Positions 44,104-51,999 of a DNA stretch of 64,000 nt are shown here, piece after piece. Location: the NCBI GenBank assembly GCA_963702175.1, contig OY969721.1, positions 1,240,001-1,304,000 of the forward strand. Reading direction: 5' to 3'. The stretch is from VRUE01 sp963702175. GTDB lineage: Bacteria > Actinomycetota > Thermoleophilia > Solirubrobacterales > 70-9. Position numbers and translations under genes: made by a program. Each line of letters opens with the position of its first letter. The stretch's first letter is position 1. Under the pieces are notes generated by a model, which was not told where the DNA came from, ran no database searches, and was given only the letters and a program-made list of their open reading frames with translations.

Positions 44104-44811
44104 ATGGCTGACGCGACCGTCGCAGAGCAGGAGTACCTGGAGATCATGTTCTGGCTGGAGGAGGCCGGGTTGCCGATCACCGGCGCCAACATCGCCCGCG
44201 CGATGCAGCTCTCGCCGCCGACCGTGCACGAGATGATCGGCCGTCTCGTCGACGACGGATACGTCGAGCGCAATGCCGACAAGTCGCTTGCCTTCACCGA
44301 GTCGGGACGCGACCACGCCAGCCACATCGTCCGCCGCCACCGCATGATCGAGCGCTTCCTCACCGACGTGCTCGGCATCCCCTGGGACGAGGTCCACGAG
44401 GAGGCGGAGCGGATCGAGCACGCGATGTCGCCGGTGCTGGAGGAGCGGATGCGGGCGGCGATCGGCGACGCGACCACCTGCCCGCACGGCCACCCGATCG
44501 TCGAGGGCGCCCGCGAGCAGGGAGCGCTACTGGCCGACGTCGAGATCGGCGCCAAGGTGCACGTTCTGCGCTTCGAGAACGAGGCCGAGGAGCTTCTGCA
44601 CTACCTGAAGGACGCGGGGCTGCACCCCGGGCTCGAGGGGACGGTCGAGAAGACCGACGAGGACGGAGTGACGATCCTCTCCGAGGACGGACCCCACCAG
44701 GTGACCCGCAGTGTCGCCGAGACGGTCTCCGTCCGCGCCGACCCTTCACCGCCGCCGCGGGCAGCGATCCCCGAGCAGCTGGTCCTCTCTTCGGACCGCT
44801 ACGGTCGATAA
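44104..44811 (+). CDS. DtxR/MntR-family metal-dependent repressor
   Basis: The 235-residue protein has the winged HTH EYLEIMFWLEEAG, ITGANIARAMQLSPPTVHEM and LVDDGYVERNADKSL, then the metal/dimer domain (SHIVRRHRMIERFLTDVLGIPW, HEEAERIEHAMS, CPHGHPI) and an SH3-like FeoA domain. It would repress iron- or manganese-responsive genes. Palindromic repeat B begins at the base after its stop. Confidence 0.92.
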   Translation: MADATVAEQEYLEIMFWLEEAGLPITGANIARAMQLSPPTVHEMIGRLVDDGYVERNADKSLAFTESGRDHASHIVRRHRMIERFLTDVLGIPWDEVHEEAERIEHAMSPVLEERMRAAIGDATTCPHGHPIVEGAREQGALLADVEIGAKVHVLRFENEAEELLHYLKDAGLHPGLEGTVEKTDEDGVTILSEDGPHQVTRSVAETVSVRADPSPPPRAAIPEQLVLSSDRYGR

Positions 44812-44891
44812 GAGCCCATCCCGGCAGGAGTTCCACTTAACTTTTCCCGCGGGAAAAGTACAAGACGTTCCACCCCTACCGGGATGGGCTC
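44812..44891. repeat. palindromic repeat element, copy B (80 bp)
   Basis: Its reverse complement shares the outer arms of copy A (26770-26881), including GAGCCCATCCCGG, CGTCTTGTACTTTT and AAAGTTAAG. The middle is the shorter CCCGCGGG. The two arms are nearly perfect inverted repeats of about 35 bp each. It starts just after the DtxR stop and its last two bases complete the stop of the convergent aminotransferase. Confidence 0.92.
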
Positions 44892-45993
44892 ACGCAGGCG
44901 AAGCGGTTCGAACTCGCTCAAGTGCCTGGGCGAGGCGGCCGACGCCCTCCGGGATGCGCTCCGGGGGGACGCTGGCGAAGGAGAGGCGGAGGCTGCCCCG
45001 GCCGCCGTCGAGCATGAAGTCGGGGCCGGCGACGAAGGCGACGCCGTCGCTCTTCGCCTCGGCCATCAGCACCGTGGTGTCGGTTCCCTCGGCGAGGTCG
45101 AGCCAGAGGAAGTAGCCGCCGCCCGGGATGACGAACTCGGCCTCGGGTAGCTGCTTCTGCAGCGCACCGACCAGAGCGTCGCGGCGCTCGCGCAGGGCGC
45201 CCTTGACGAACTCGATGTTGCGATCGAGGCCGCCGGAGCGGCAGAGCTCCAAGACCACCGACTCAGCCAGCATGTTGGGTGAGATGTAGGTCTCGTTGGC
45301 GCGCTTGGCGAGCTTGGCGATCTCCTCGCCGGGCCCTGCCAGGTAGCCGACCCGGACGCCGGGACTGACCGTCTTCGAGAAGGAGGAGGCGTGGATCACG
45401 CGGCCGGCCTGGTCGAGCGAGAGCATCGTCTCCAGCGCCTCGCCCTCGAAGGGCAGCTCGCGGTAGGGGTCGTCCTCGAAGACCCAGAAGCCGTGCTCGG
45501 CGGCGAGCTCGACCAGCCGCACCCGCTTCTCCGCCGAGAGCGTGCAGCCGGCCGGGTTGTGGAAGTTGGGGATGACGTGGGCGAGCTCGATCGGCCCCTC
45601 GGCGAGCGCCTCCTCGAATGCGGCCAGGTCGATCCCGTCCGCCTCCAGCGGCACCGGCACAAGCTCCACGCCCAGCCGCTGCAGCAGGAGCAAGGTGCGG
45701 TCATATGAAGGCTGCTCGACCACCACTCGGTCACCGGGCTCGAGCAAATGCTCAAACAGCATCGCCCCAGCCTCGAGCGACCCGTTGGCGATCATCACCT
45801 GCCCCGCCTCCAGCCCCCCATGCCGCTCCGCAACCCACTCGCAGAGGCCAGGGTGACCCACCCCGGTCCCATAGGACAGCGCCTTCTGCCAATCCTCGGC
45901 GAGCGCAACCGCAGCAGCTTCAGCCACAGCCTCTCGCGGCAGAATGTCGGCGCTGGGGGCACCTCGGGCGAAAGAGATCGTGTCGGTGGCCAT
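44890..45993 (-). CDS. PLP-dependent class I/II aminotransferase
   Basis: This 367-residue fold-type I enzyme has LSYGTGVGHPGLCEWVA, VIPNFHNPAGCTLS, FEDDPYRELPFEG and the Schiff-base lysine in SSFSKTVSPGVRVGYLAGP. The pattern resembles LysN/2-aminoadipate-type and MocR-like aminotransferases without the HTH domain. Substrate not assigned. The stop is contributed in part by repeat B. Confidence 0.9.
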   Translation of the reverse strand: MATDTISFARGAPSADILPREAVAEAAAVALAEDWQKALSYGTGVGHPGLCEWVAERHGGLEAGQVMIANGSLEAGAMLFEHLLEPGDRVVVEQPSYDRTLLLLQRLGVELVPVPLEADGIDLAAFEEALAEGPIELAHVIPNFHNPAGCTLSAEKRVRLVELAAEHGFWVFEDDPYRELPFEGEALETMLSLDQAGRVIHASSFSKTVSPGVRVGYLAGPGEEIAKLAKRANETYISPNMLAESVVLELCRSGGLDRNIEFVKGALRERRDALVGALQKQLPEAEFVIPGGGYFLWLDLAEGTDTTVLMAEAKSDGVAFVAGPDFMLDGGRGSLRLSFASVPPERIPEGVGRLAQALERVRTASPA

Positions 45994-46055
45994 CTGCTTG
46001 CGACCCTAGCAACGCCCCGCCCTCGGGCGACCTCTGCGATCGCCGCTGCGGGGGA

Positions 46056-47055
46056 TCAGAAAAGCTGTTCTTGAGAAGGGGAGGGAGTCTGCTTGCTGGA
46101 GGGAGGAGCTCCACGCCGCCCTCTTCCCCAGCCTTTGACCGCTTTCGTCACCCGGTTGCGCTCCTCGGGACGCATGTAGGCGCGCCCATTGGCATAAAGG
46201 CGCTCGTACTCGGGCAGCAAGTCCGGTCGTTTGGATTGCAGCCAAGCGAAGAAGACGTCGCGGACCTCGTCGCGGAGGTGGAGAGCTACGCCGCCGAGAA
46301 AAGTCGCGCCGGCGTCGCGGGCGCGGTCGACTATTGGCTGGACTTGATCCGGGGTGTCGTTGATCCCCGGCATGAGAGGGGCGATGAGGACGCCGGAGTC
46401 GATGCCACGCTTGCGCAGCTCGGCGACCGCGTCGAGACGAGCGCTGGGGCTTGGCGTGTGCGGCTCGGTCGCCCGCCAGGCCTTCTCGTCGAGCGTTGGC
46501 ACCGAGAGGTTGACCGAGACCGGCAGCCGCTCCGCCATCCGCTCGTAGAGGTCGATGTCGCGCATCACCAGCGGCGACTTGGTCAGCACCGAGACCGGCG
46601 TCTCCGCCTCCTCCAGCGCCGCGAGGATCTCCGGCATCATTCGGTAGCGGCTCTCGACCCACTGATACGGATCGGTGTTGGTCCCCAGCGCGACCAGCTC
46701 CCGCTTCCAGCTCGGCCGCGCCAGCTCCGCCCGCAGCACCTCGGGTACGTTCACCTTGACCACGATCTCCCGCTCGAAGTCCCTCCCGGCGTCAAAGCCG
46801 AGATAGGTGTGGGTCGGGCGTGCGAAGCAGTATCGATAATCGGCAGGCGTGGGTGCAGCCGCGGTACGGATTGACCGTCCACCCGAAGCCATAGCGACCT
46901 CCTGGCACTCGATTGAGAGCGGACTTGGCCCGCACCTCATGGAATCGAATGCCGAGGGCCTCCGGGGCATCGAATGTACGGGTGACCGCTTCCTCGGCTA
47001 GACCGAACAGCCTGCTCGCATCCTCCTTCTCAACTCTTTGTTGATCCCAACGCAT
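46056..47055 (-). pseudogene. radical-SAM protein (SPL-like, Rv2578c type), frameshifted
   Basis: One frame gives MRWDQQRVEKEDASRLFGL through WTVNPYRGCTHAC and another gives YRYCFARPTHTYLGF to the C-terminus at 46056. Joined, they read CTHACRYCFARP, the CX3CX2C iron-sulfur motif. The interruption is a 7-nt insertion (CGATTAT in gene orientation, 46836-46842) beside a CGATA, likely a slippage duplication. Family members act as spore-photoproduct-lyase-like radical-SAM enzymes. The first Cys and last two are in different frames, so no active enzyme is made without a frameshift. The LexA-like box lies immediately upstream of its start. Confidence 0.88.
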
Positions 47056-47056
47056 A

Positions 47057-47070
47057 CGAACGTATGTTCG
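47057..47070 (+). promoter_or_regulatory. LexA (SOS)-box-like palindrome
   Basis: CGAACGTATGTTCG fits the Gram-positive/actinobacterial LexA pattern CGAAC-N4-GTTCG exactly. TACAAT (47073-47078), a -10-like hexamer, starts 2 bases later on the plus strand, so a bound repressor would cover that promoter. The nearest plus-strand ORF is the 18-residue peptide at 47157. LexA binding has not been tested. Confidence 0.65.
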
Positions 47071-47107
47071 CATACAATGGCGGCGTGATCAATCGGTCTC
47101 CATAGCG

Positions 47108-47151
47108 CCTCCTTCAGGCCCAGCGCTCAGCAGCGGCCTGGAGAAAGGAGG
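47108..47151 (+). promoter_or_regulatory. leader hairpin that would hide the ribosome binding site
   Basis: CCTCCTTCAGGCC (47108-47120) can pair with GGCCTG (47135-47140) and AAGGAGG (47145-47151), a 13-bp stem with a 4-nt bulge and 14-nt loop. The AAGGAGG is the ribosome binding site of the 18-residue peptide, so the stem would block initiation until opened. Confidence 0.7.
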
Positions 47152-47156
47152 TGAAT

Positions 47157-47213
47157 ATGGGTGAGACTGCACTGATCATGCTCCTGCTCTTGCTGATCCT
47201 TCGGGTGACGTAA
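47157..47213 (+). CDS. 18-residue hydrophobic peptide
   Basis: ATG 47157 follows a near-perfect ribosome binding site, AAAGGAGGTG, with usual spacing. The peptide is MGETALIMLLLLLILRVT: an acidic N-terminus, nine leucine/isoleucine-rich residues and a basic end, able to insert in a membrane. It lies behind a LexA-like box and SD-hiding leader and before two strong hairpins. The layout resembles SOS-induced membrane toxins such as TisB or DinQ, but no sequence similarity is claimed. A chance ORF remains possible. Confidence 0.55.
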   Translation: MGETALIMLLLLLILRVT

Positions 47214-47221
47214 GCGGGAGG

Positions 47222-47248
47222 GCCGGGCGGGGCTGGCCCCCGCCCGGC
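47222..47248 (+). other. 11-bp GC hairpin after the small peptide
   Basis: GCCGGGCGGGG (47222-47232) and CCCCGCCCGGC (47238-47248) pair perfectly, 8 nt after the stop of the 18-residue peptide. It may protect the RNA 3' end or take part in termination with the next hairpin. Confidence 0.7.
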
Positions 47249-47273
47249 GATTCATCACCGGCTGCAGGTATGA

Positions 47274-47300
47274 AAGAGGCCCGGGAGACCCGGGCCTCTT
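47274..47300 (+). terminator. 12-bp terminator-like hairpin
   Basis: AAGAGGCCCGGG and CCCGGGCCTCTT form a perfect 12-bp stem with a 3-nt loop. Its ends give short A and T runs on each strand, so it could end both the small-peptide transcript and the YtoQ operon transcript from the other side. Confidence 0.75.
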
Positions 47301-47353
47301 CACGGCAGACATGGCCGAAACCGCACTGATCGCGGCGAAGTATAGCCGCGCCC

Positions 47354-47815
47354 CTAAGCCAATTCGCCCCGGATCACGTAGCGCAGTACGTCGACCACCT
47401 GCTCGGCCGTGCGCGCGGTCGCCTGGGCGGCGCGGTCGACCTCCTTCAGGGCGTGGTCGAGCTCGGGGTCGTGCAGGGTGACGACAGGCTTGCCGAGCGC
47501 CGCCGCGTAGCCGGCGTCGAAGGCGGCGTTCCACTGGCGGTACTTGTCGCCGAAGCGGACGACGACTACGTCGGCATCGCGGATCAGGGTCTGGGTGCGG
47601 ATCGCGTTGATGCCGGCGCCCTTGTGGTCGCGCCAGAAGGGCTCGCTCTCCTCGCCCAGCGTGCCCGTGCCGGCGTCGTCGGAGGCGGCGTGGTCGGTGA
47701 CCGGCGCCATCAGCTCCACCGGCAGCCCCGCCTCGTGCACGCCCGCCTCGATCCGCTCGCGCCAGTCGGAGTGGATCTCGCCGGCGAGATAGACGCGCCA
47801 GGTCCTGTCAGTCAT
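47354..47815 (-). CDS. YtoQ-family protein (nucleoside deoxyribosyltransferase-like)
   Basis: The 153-residue protein has VYLAGEIHSDWRERIEAGV, PVTDHAASDDAGTGTLG, INAIRTQTLIRDADVVVVRF and AFDAGYAAALGKPVVTLHDP, a Rossmann-like fold close to nucleoside 2-deoxyribosyltransferases. YtoQ function is not settled. It follows the dCTP deaminase gene by 57 nt, which holds a strong inverted repeat. Confidence 0.87.
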   Translation of the reverse strand: MTDRTWRVYLAGEIHSDWRERIEAGVHEAGLPVELMAPVTDHAASDDAGTGTLGEESEPFWRDHKGAGINAIRTQTLIRDADVVVVRFGDKYRQWNAAFDAGYAAALGKPVVTLHDPELDHALKEVDRAAQATARTAEQVVDVLRYVIRGELA

Positions 47816-47825
47816 GAGGTCTCTG

Positions 47826-47865
47826 TGGACGACTTTCCCGTCCCATGCACCGGAAAAGTCGTCCA
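47826..47865. terminator. inverted repeat between dCTP deaminase and YtoQ
   Basis: TGGACGACTTT (47826-47836) and AAAGTCGTCCA (47855-47865) are a perfect 11-bp inverted repeat with an 18-nt loop that itself holds complementary CCG/CGG bases. It could terminate the dCTP deaminase transcript or be a processing site. Confidence 0.6.
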
Positions 47866-47872
47866 GCCCCGC

Positions 47873-49018
47873 TCACGGTGCCGACTGCTCCTCGAAGTGC
47901 TTGCTCAGCATCGTCACCTGGCCTTGGTAGTTCGAGCCCAGCAGCTCGCCGTAGAGACGCTCGGCGGGGGCGCTGGTCCGCTCCAGCCCCAGCTTGCAGA
48001 CCGGCTGACGGTGCTCGACCATGAAGGAGACGTCGCGCGCCCGCACCTCGAGCGCGGCGCGGCTGCCGTGGCGCTCCCCGGCCGGGTCGTAGCCGAAGCC
48101 CGGGTCGAAGAAGCCGGCGTAGTGGGTGCGCAGCTCGCCCGCGGTCGGGTCGTAAGCCATCATCTCGGCGGCGATCTGCGGCGGGATGCAGACCCCCTCG
48201 GCCGAGAGCAGCAGGTAGAAGATCTCCGGCTCGAGCACGATCCGCCCGCCGCTCTCCGGGTACACCGGGTCCCAGTAGTCGGTCCTGCGGTAGGCGCGGA
48301 TCTTCGAGAGGTCGACCGGCAGGCTGTTCTTCTTCGCCCGGTAGCCGACGATGCGGTCATCGGGCCCGGAGAGGTCGACGCTGAGGAAGAGGCCGTCGGC
48401 GACCGAGAGCTGCGACTCCGGCAGCGCCTGGGAGTCGAGGTAGAGCAGCGGCTCCTCGCCCTGCATGCGGCGGATCTCCTCGTCGCCAAGGCGCACGTCG
48501 CCGCGCGCCAGCCGCAGCTGGTTGAGCGAGAGCCCGGTCCGCACCTGAATCGCGAAGGAGCGCGGCACCACCTCCAGGTAGAGCTTCCCTTGGTAACCGG
48601 CGCGGATCTCGTCGAAACGGTGGTGGCGGTCGGTCAACACCCGGGTGAAGACGTCGAGGCGGCCGGTCGAGCTCTTCGGGTTGGCCTTGGCGCGGACGTC
48701 GTCGGGCAGCGCCAGCTCCTCGATCAGCGGCACCAGGTAAGGACGGTCGCGCTCGAGCACGGCGCCGTCGCGCAGGTCGACCTTCTGGAAGGCGAGGCCC
48801 TCGATCTTCTCCTCGACGGTCGAGTCAACGTCGGGCAGGAAGGAGCAGCGCAGCGCCCAGGCGTAGTCGCCCAGCCGCAGGTCGATGCTGGCCGGCTGGA
48901 TCGCCTCGGGACGGATCCTGTAGTCGCCCGAGGTCACCCACTCGGCGGCGATCGCCTCGCTCAGCGCCTGCGAGGGGAAGACGCCCTCGATGGCAACCGC
49001 TGTCGCCTCCGCGCTCAT
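47873..49018 (-). CDS. long-form dCTP deaminase
   Basis: The 381-residue protein is about twice the size of a normal dCTP deaminase/dUTPase chain. The N-terminal half has SIDLRLGDYAWALR and ANPKSSTGRLDVFTRV. The second half repeats the fold with LLLSAEGVCIPPQIAAEM, THYAGFFDPGFGY and RQPVCKLGLER. This two-domain form is known as 2'-deoxycytidine 5'-triphosphate deaminase and deaminates dCTP to dUTP. ATG 49018 overlaps the upstream TetR stop (ATGA). Confidence 0.87.
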   Translation of the reverse strand: MSAEATAVAIEGVFPSQALSEAIAAEWVTSGDYRIRPEAIQPASIDLRLGDYAWALRCSFLPDVDSTVEEKIEGLAFQKVDLRDGAVLERDRPYLVPLIEELALPDDVRAKANPKSSTGRLDVFTRVLTDRHHRFDEIRAGYQGKLYLEVVPRSFAIQVRTGLSLNQLRLARGDVRLGDEEIRRMQGEEPLLYLDSQALPESQLSVADGLFLSVDLSGPDDRIVGYRAKKNSLPVDLSKIRAYRRTDYWDPVYPESGGRIVLEPEIFYLLLSAEGVCIPPQIAAEMMAYDPTAGELRTHYAGFFDPGFGYDPAGERHGSRAALEVRARDVSFMVEHRQPVCKLGLERTSAPAERLYGELLGSNYQGQVTMLSKHFEEQSAP

Positions 49019-49671
49019 CGAGCCGAGATTATCTGCCGCGCCTCGGCCGCGCCAAGGTAGGGAGTGAGGGCGAACTCGGCCACCTCGGGCAGGAATTCCT
49101 CGAGCCGCTCGGTCTCCCCCGCCATCGAGCGCCGCGCCAGCAGCGAGGCGATCCCGCCCACGACCGCTTCGTCGGTGGCCTCTGGCGGGCGGCCCTCGGG
49201 CGGCGCGGGGGCTCCGTCGCGCAGGTAGGGGACGAAGCTCTGCACCGCCTCCTGGTAGCGGTCGTAGACGCCGCGGCCGGCGCGCAGCCCCTCGACCAGC
49301 GCCAGCCGCGCCTGGGCCGGCTCGCTCGCCATCAGGGCCAGCAGCGCGGCTAGCGCCGCGTACACGCCCGCCGCCCACTCGTCGGTCGCCGCGCAGGCCT
49401 CGACCACGCAGGCGCGCAGGCGCTCGACCACGTCGTCGTAAGCGGCGATGAAGCAGGCGTCCTTGCTCTCAAAGTGCTTGTAGAAGTCGCTCTTGGAGAC
49501 GCCGGCCCGTTTGCCGATCGCCGAGACGGTGGTGCGCTCGTAGCCCTGCTCGTAGAGGACCTCGGCGAGGGCGGCGATCAGCCTTTCGCGCTGGTTGCGC
49601 TCGACGTACTCGCGGGTGAGGCCGTGCCGGCCGCGCGGGAGTCTCTCCACTCGGAGGAGTCTGCCAGCCAC
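49015..49671 (-). CDS. TetR-family regulator
   Basis: In 218 residues, after LPRGRHGLTREYVERNQRERL come the HTH helices (GYERTTVSAIGKRAGVSKSD) and FYKHFESKDACFIAAYD. The ligand domain has VGGIASLLARR near its C-terminus. It overlaps the preceding TetR gene by 94 nt in another frame and the dCTP deaminase start by 4 nt. Ligand and targets unknown. Confidence 0.9.
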   Translation of the reverse strand: MAGRLLRVERLPRGRHGLTREYVERNQRERLIAALAEVLYEQGYERTTVSAIGKRAGVSKSDFYKHFESKDACFIAAYDDVVERLRACVVEACAATDEWAAGVYAALAALLALMASEPAQARLALVEGLRAGRGVYDRYQEAVQSFVPYLRDGAPAPPEGRPPEATDEAVVGGIASLLARRSMAGETERLEEFLPEVAEFALTPYLGAAEARQIISAR

Positions 49672-50291
49672 GGCGCCAGCATGAACTCCGACAGCTCCGG
49701 CAGCAGGTCGGGCGCTTTATCGGCTTCGTGGCGGCGGATCTGCTGGTAGACGATCCAGGCGACGCCGCCGACCAGGGTCTCTTCGATTGTCTCCGGCAGT
49801 CGCTCGTCGTGGGGGACGTTGCGCTTGGTCAGCTCGACGAAGCGCTGCATCGCCTCCTCGTAGCGCTGGGTCGCGGCGGGGGTGGCGGAGAGGGCCTCGA
49901 TCATGCACATCCGCGCCAGCGCCGGCTCCTCGGCGACGTACTCGAGGAAGGCGGCGAGGCCAGCCTCGATCCGCTCCTCCCAGCCACCCTCGACCTCGGC
50001 GCAGCTTTTCTCGATCCGCCCCATCGCCTCGTCGACTGCGGCGTCGAAGGCGGCGAGGAAGACCTCCTCCTTGCCCTCGAAGTTGTCGTAGAGGGTCTTG
50101 CGGGCGACCCCGGCGCGACGGACGATGTCGGCGATCTTGGTCGCCTCGTAGCCCTGTTCGGCGGTCAGCTCGGCGATCGCGTCCATGATCCGCCGCTGCT
50201 TGTGGGCAGCGACGAACTCTCGTGGCAACTCAGGACGGACGGGAGGCGGGACTGGTTGTGGCCCGCCCGCCGCGTTGGCGCGGGGAGGCAT
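49578..50291 (-). CDS. TetR-family regulator
   Basis: The 237-residue protein has RRIMDAIAELTAEQGYEATK, IADIVRRAGVARKTLYDNFE and GKEEVFLAAFD. The end is a Ser/Thr/Ala-rich tail read through the 5' part of the next TetR gene (94-nt overlap). Start ATG 50291. It is divergent from the plus-strand TetR at 50398. Confidence 0.88.
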   Translation of the reverse strand: MPPRANAAGGPQPVPPPVRPELPREFVAAHKQRRIMDAIAELTAEQGYEATKIADIVRRAGVARKTLYDNFEGKEEVFLAAFDAAVDEAMGRIEKSCAEVEGGWEERIEAGLAAFLEYVAEEPALARMCMIEALSATPAATQRYEEAMQRFVELTKRNVPHDERLPETIEETLVGGVAWIVYQQIRRHEADKAPDLLPELSEFMLAPWLADSSEWRDSRAAGTASPASTSSATSAKG

Positions 50292-50370
50292 TGGCCAAAG
50301 GATACCCGCGAAACGTCGGTTTTCCTTGAAGAGCAGGGACTCTTCTGGTACCTTGCGGAGACTCGTTGGG

Positions 50371-50389
50371 TTTCTGATAGAAACAGAAA
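50371..50389. promoter_or_regulatory. inverted repeat in the TetR-TetR divergent promoter
   Basis: TTTCTG-N7-CAGAAA lies 9 nt before the plus-strand TetR ATG within a 106-nt shared promoter. TetR proteins usually bind such palindromes to control their own and the divergent gene. Confidence 0.5.
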
Positions 50390-50397
50390 AGTTTTCC

Positions 50398-51156
50398 ATG
50401 CCTCCGGAGAGAGTTCAGCTAAGCCACGAGATGCTAGCCGCCGCGATCGGCGACAGCTGGCCGTCGAGTGACGTCAGTGCCGCAGCCGAGCTGCTGGCGG
50501 GCGGCGAGGGCCAGTTCCCCTCAGGGATGCGTTCCCTCCCAGCCGACCTGGTCAGCGCCGTGCAGCGCGAGCGACTCATCGCCGGGATGCTGCGCGCCTG
50601 TGCCCAGCTCGGCTACCGCGAGCTCACCGTGCAGGACGTGCTCGAGCGCTCCGGCGTCTCCCGTCCCACCTTCTACGAACACTTCGAGAACAAGGAGGAC
50701 TGCTTCCTCGCCGCTTTCGACGCAGCTGTGGGGCGCCTCCGCGACAGGGTCGAGGCGGCCGCCAGCGAGGGCGGCGATAGCTGGCGCGACCGCCTGCGGA
50801 TGGGGGTGGAGGAACTGATGCGCTTCGTCGACGCCGAGCCCGATGCGGCGAGGACGCTGATCGTCGAGGCGCGCGCATCTTGCCCGCCGGCGCTGGAACG
50901 CCGCGACGAGCTCCTCGACCACTTCTCCGCCTGCATCGACACCCAGGTCCGGGCCGAGGTCGCCGCCGCGGACATCATCTCCCCGATCGCGGCAGCCGGC
51001 GTCGTCGGCGGCGTCGAGTCCCTCCTCTACGACCGCATCAACCGCGAAGACACCGCCGACCTCGCGGCCCTGATCCCCTCACTGATGTACTTCGCCGTGC
51101 TGCCCTTCGAGGGGCATCAGGTGGCGGCGGCGGAGCTGAGCGCCGCGGCGCGCTGA
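50398..51156 (+). CDS. TetR-family regulator
   Basis: The 252-residue protein carries SAVQRERLIAGMLRACAQLG, the recognition region LTVQDVLERSGVSRPTFYEH and NKEDCFLAAFDAAVG, then a helical ligand domain ending FAVLPFEGHQVAAAELS. Its 3' 225 bases are duplicated, with decay, at 51780-51999, beyond a DUF4160-DUF2442 module. Start ATG 50398 has no ribosome binding site, so initiation may be leaderless. Confidence 0.9.
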   Translation: MPPERVQLSHEMLAAAIGDSWPSSDVSAAAELLAGGEGQFPSGMRSLPADLVSAVQRERLIAGMLRACAQLGYRELTVQDVLERSGVSRPTFYEHFENKEDCFLAAFDAAVGRLRDRVEAAASEGGDSWRDRLRMGVEELMRFVDAEPDAARTLIVEARASCPPALERRDELLDHFSACIDTQVRAEVAAADIISPIAAAGVVGGVESLLYDRINREDTADLAALIPSLMYFAVLPFEGHQVAAAELSAAAR

Positions 51157-51178
51157 GTCCGCTGGCCAGCAGCCTCAG

Positions 51179-51433
51179 TTAGGCGTTTGGCTCGGTAACC
51201 CAGCGGTGCAGCGTCTCGGGAGCGATGTCGGCGCCATTTGGCCAAACGATCGTGCCCAGCTCCTCGTCGAGCTCAACCTGCTCAAAGTAGGCCTGGTCTT
51301 CCAGCGGTGCAAAGACCCCACGCCATACGCGAGAAGAAAGATCGACCTCGCCTCGAGCACCATCCTCGAAACTAAGGCGAAGGCGATGGTCGGCCAGCGG
51401 CTCGACCTCCGTTACGTGAACTATCGCTGTCAC
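51179..51433 (-). CDS. DUF2442 protein, partner of DUF4160
   Basis: The 84-residue protein has VTEVEPLADHRLRLSFEDGA and YFEQVELDEELGTIVWPNGA then DIAPETLHRWV, the DUF2442 signature shared with the orphan at 7647-7937. It starts 11 nt after the DUF4160 stop. DUF4160-DUF2442 pairs are widespread and resemble toxin-antitoxin modules. Confidence 0.9.
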   Translation of the reverse strand: MTAIVHVTEVEPLADHRLRLSFEDGARGEVDLSSRVWRGVFAPLEDQAYFEQVELDEELGTIVWPNGADIAPETLHRWVTEPNA

Positions 51434-51444
51434 GAGGCTTGATG

Positions 51445-51705
51445 TTAGGGCAACGGATCGATACTTCTCAGTGGCGCTTCGTCACGTGCTCGCACCCAGT
51501 TAGCGTGCAGCTCATCGCGGTGCAACATTGCCCACCTCCGCACCAAAAGCAACGCGCGAGGCGGTAGGGAGCCACCTAGGACTTCAAGCGCCTCGAGCGA
51601 GATCGATGCGTCGCACTCAGCGTAGTGAGCATGGAAATGCGGGACTCCGTGCTCCTCGTAGTACATCGTGATCACGATCCCATGGAAGCAGGCGATTCGA
51701 GGCAT
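51445..51705 (-). CDS. DUF4160 protein
   Basis: The 86-residue protein has MPRIACFHGIVITMYYEEHG and VPHFHAHYAECDASISL, the core of DUF4160, and a basic, Trp-containing C-terminus. Start ATG 51705 matches the usual family N-terminus; TTG 51726 would add seven residues. It forms an operon with the DUF2442 gene. The module lies between an intact and a duplicated TetR 3' end. Confidence 0.88.
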   Translation of the reverse strand: MPRIACFHGIVITMYYEEHGVPHFHAHYAECDASISLEALEVLGGSLPPRALLLVRRWAMLHRDELHANWVRARDEAPLRSIDPLP

Positions 51706-51779
51706 CGCCTGACCGTACGGATGCAATCCGCACGCGTGTCGCGCGCAGTGTCAAAAGATTGATACTGCCCAGCACCAGT

Positions 51780-51999
51780 TGCATCGACACCCAGGTCCGG
51801 GCCGAGGTCGCCGCCGCCGACACGATCTCCGATCTCCGTCGTCGGCGTCGTCGGCGGGTTCAAGTCCCTCCTCTACGACCGCATCAACCGCGAAGACACC
51901 GAGGACCTGCCGGCCCTGGTGCCCTCGCTGATGTACTTCGCCGTACTGCCCTTCGAGGGACAGAAAGTGGCGAGCGCGGAGCTCGTTGCGGCGAGCTGA
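51780..51999 (+). pseudogene. duplicated 3' end of the TetR gene
   Basis: These 220 bases align with 50932-51156, the last third of the TetR gene, over the whole length and in the same orientation, ending at the stop codon. Several indels (near 51826-51862) break the frame. The readable parts include RVQVP-type shifts and, downstream, ALVPSLMYFAVLPFEGQKV. Together with the intact gene end it brackets the DUF4160-DUF2442 genes. Confidence 0.92.

Noticed and set aside
47311..47345. GAAACCGCACTGATC repeats GAGACTGCACTGATC of the small peptide
   Set aside because: It follows the terminator hairpin, has no ribosome binding site, and its frame runs into the antisense of the YtoQ gene. Kept only as a curiosity.
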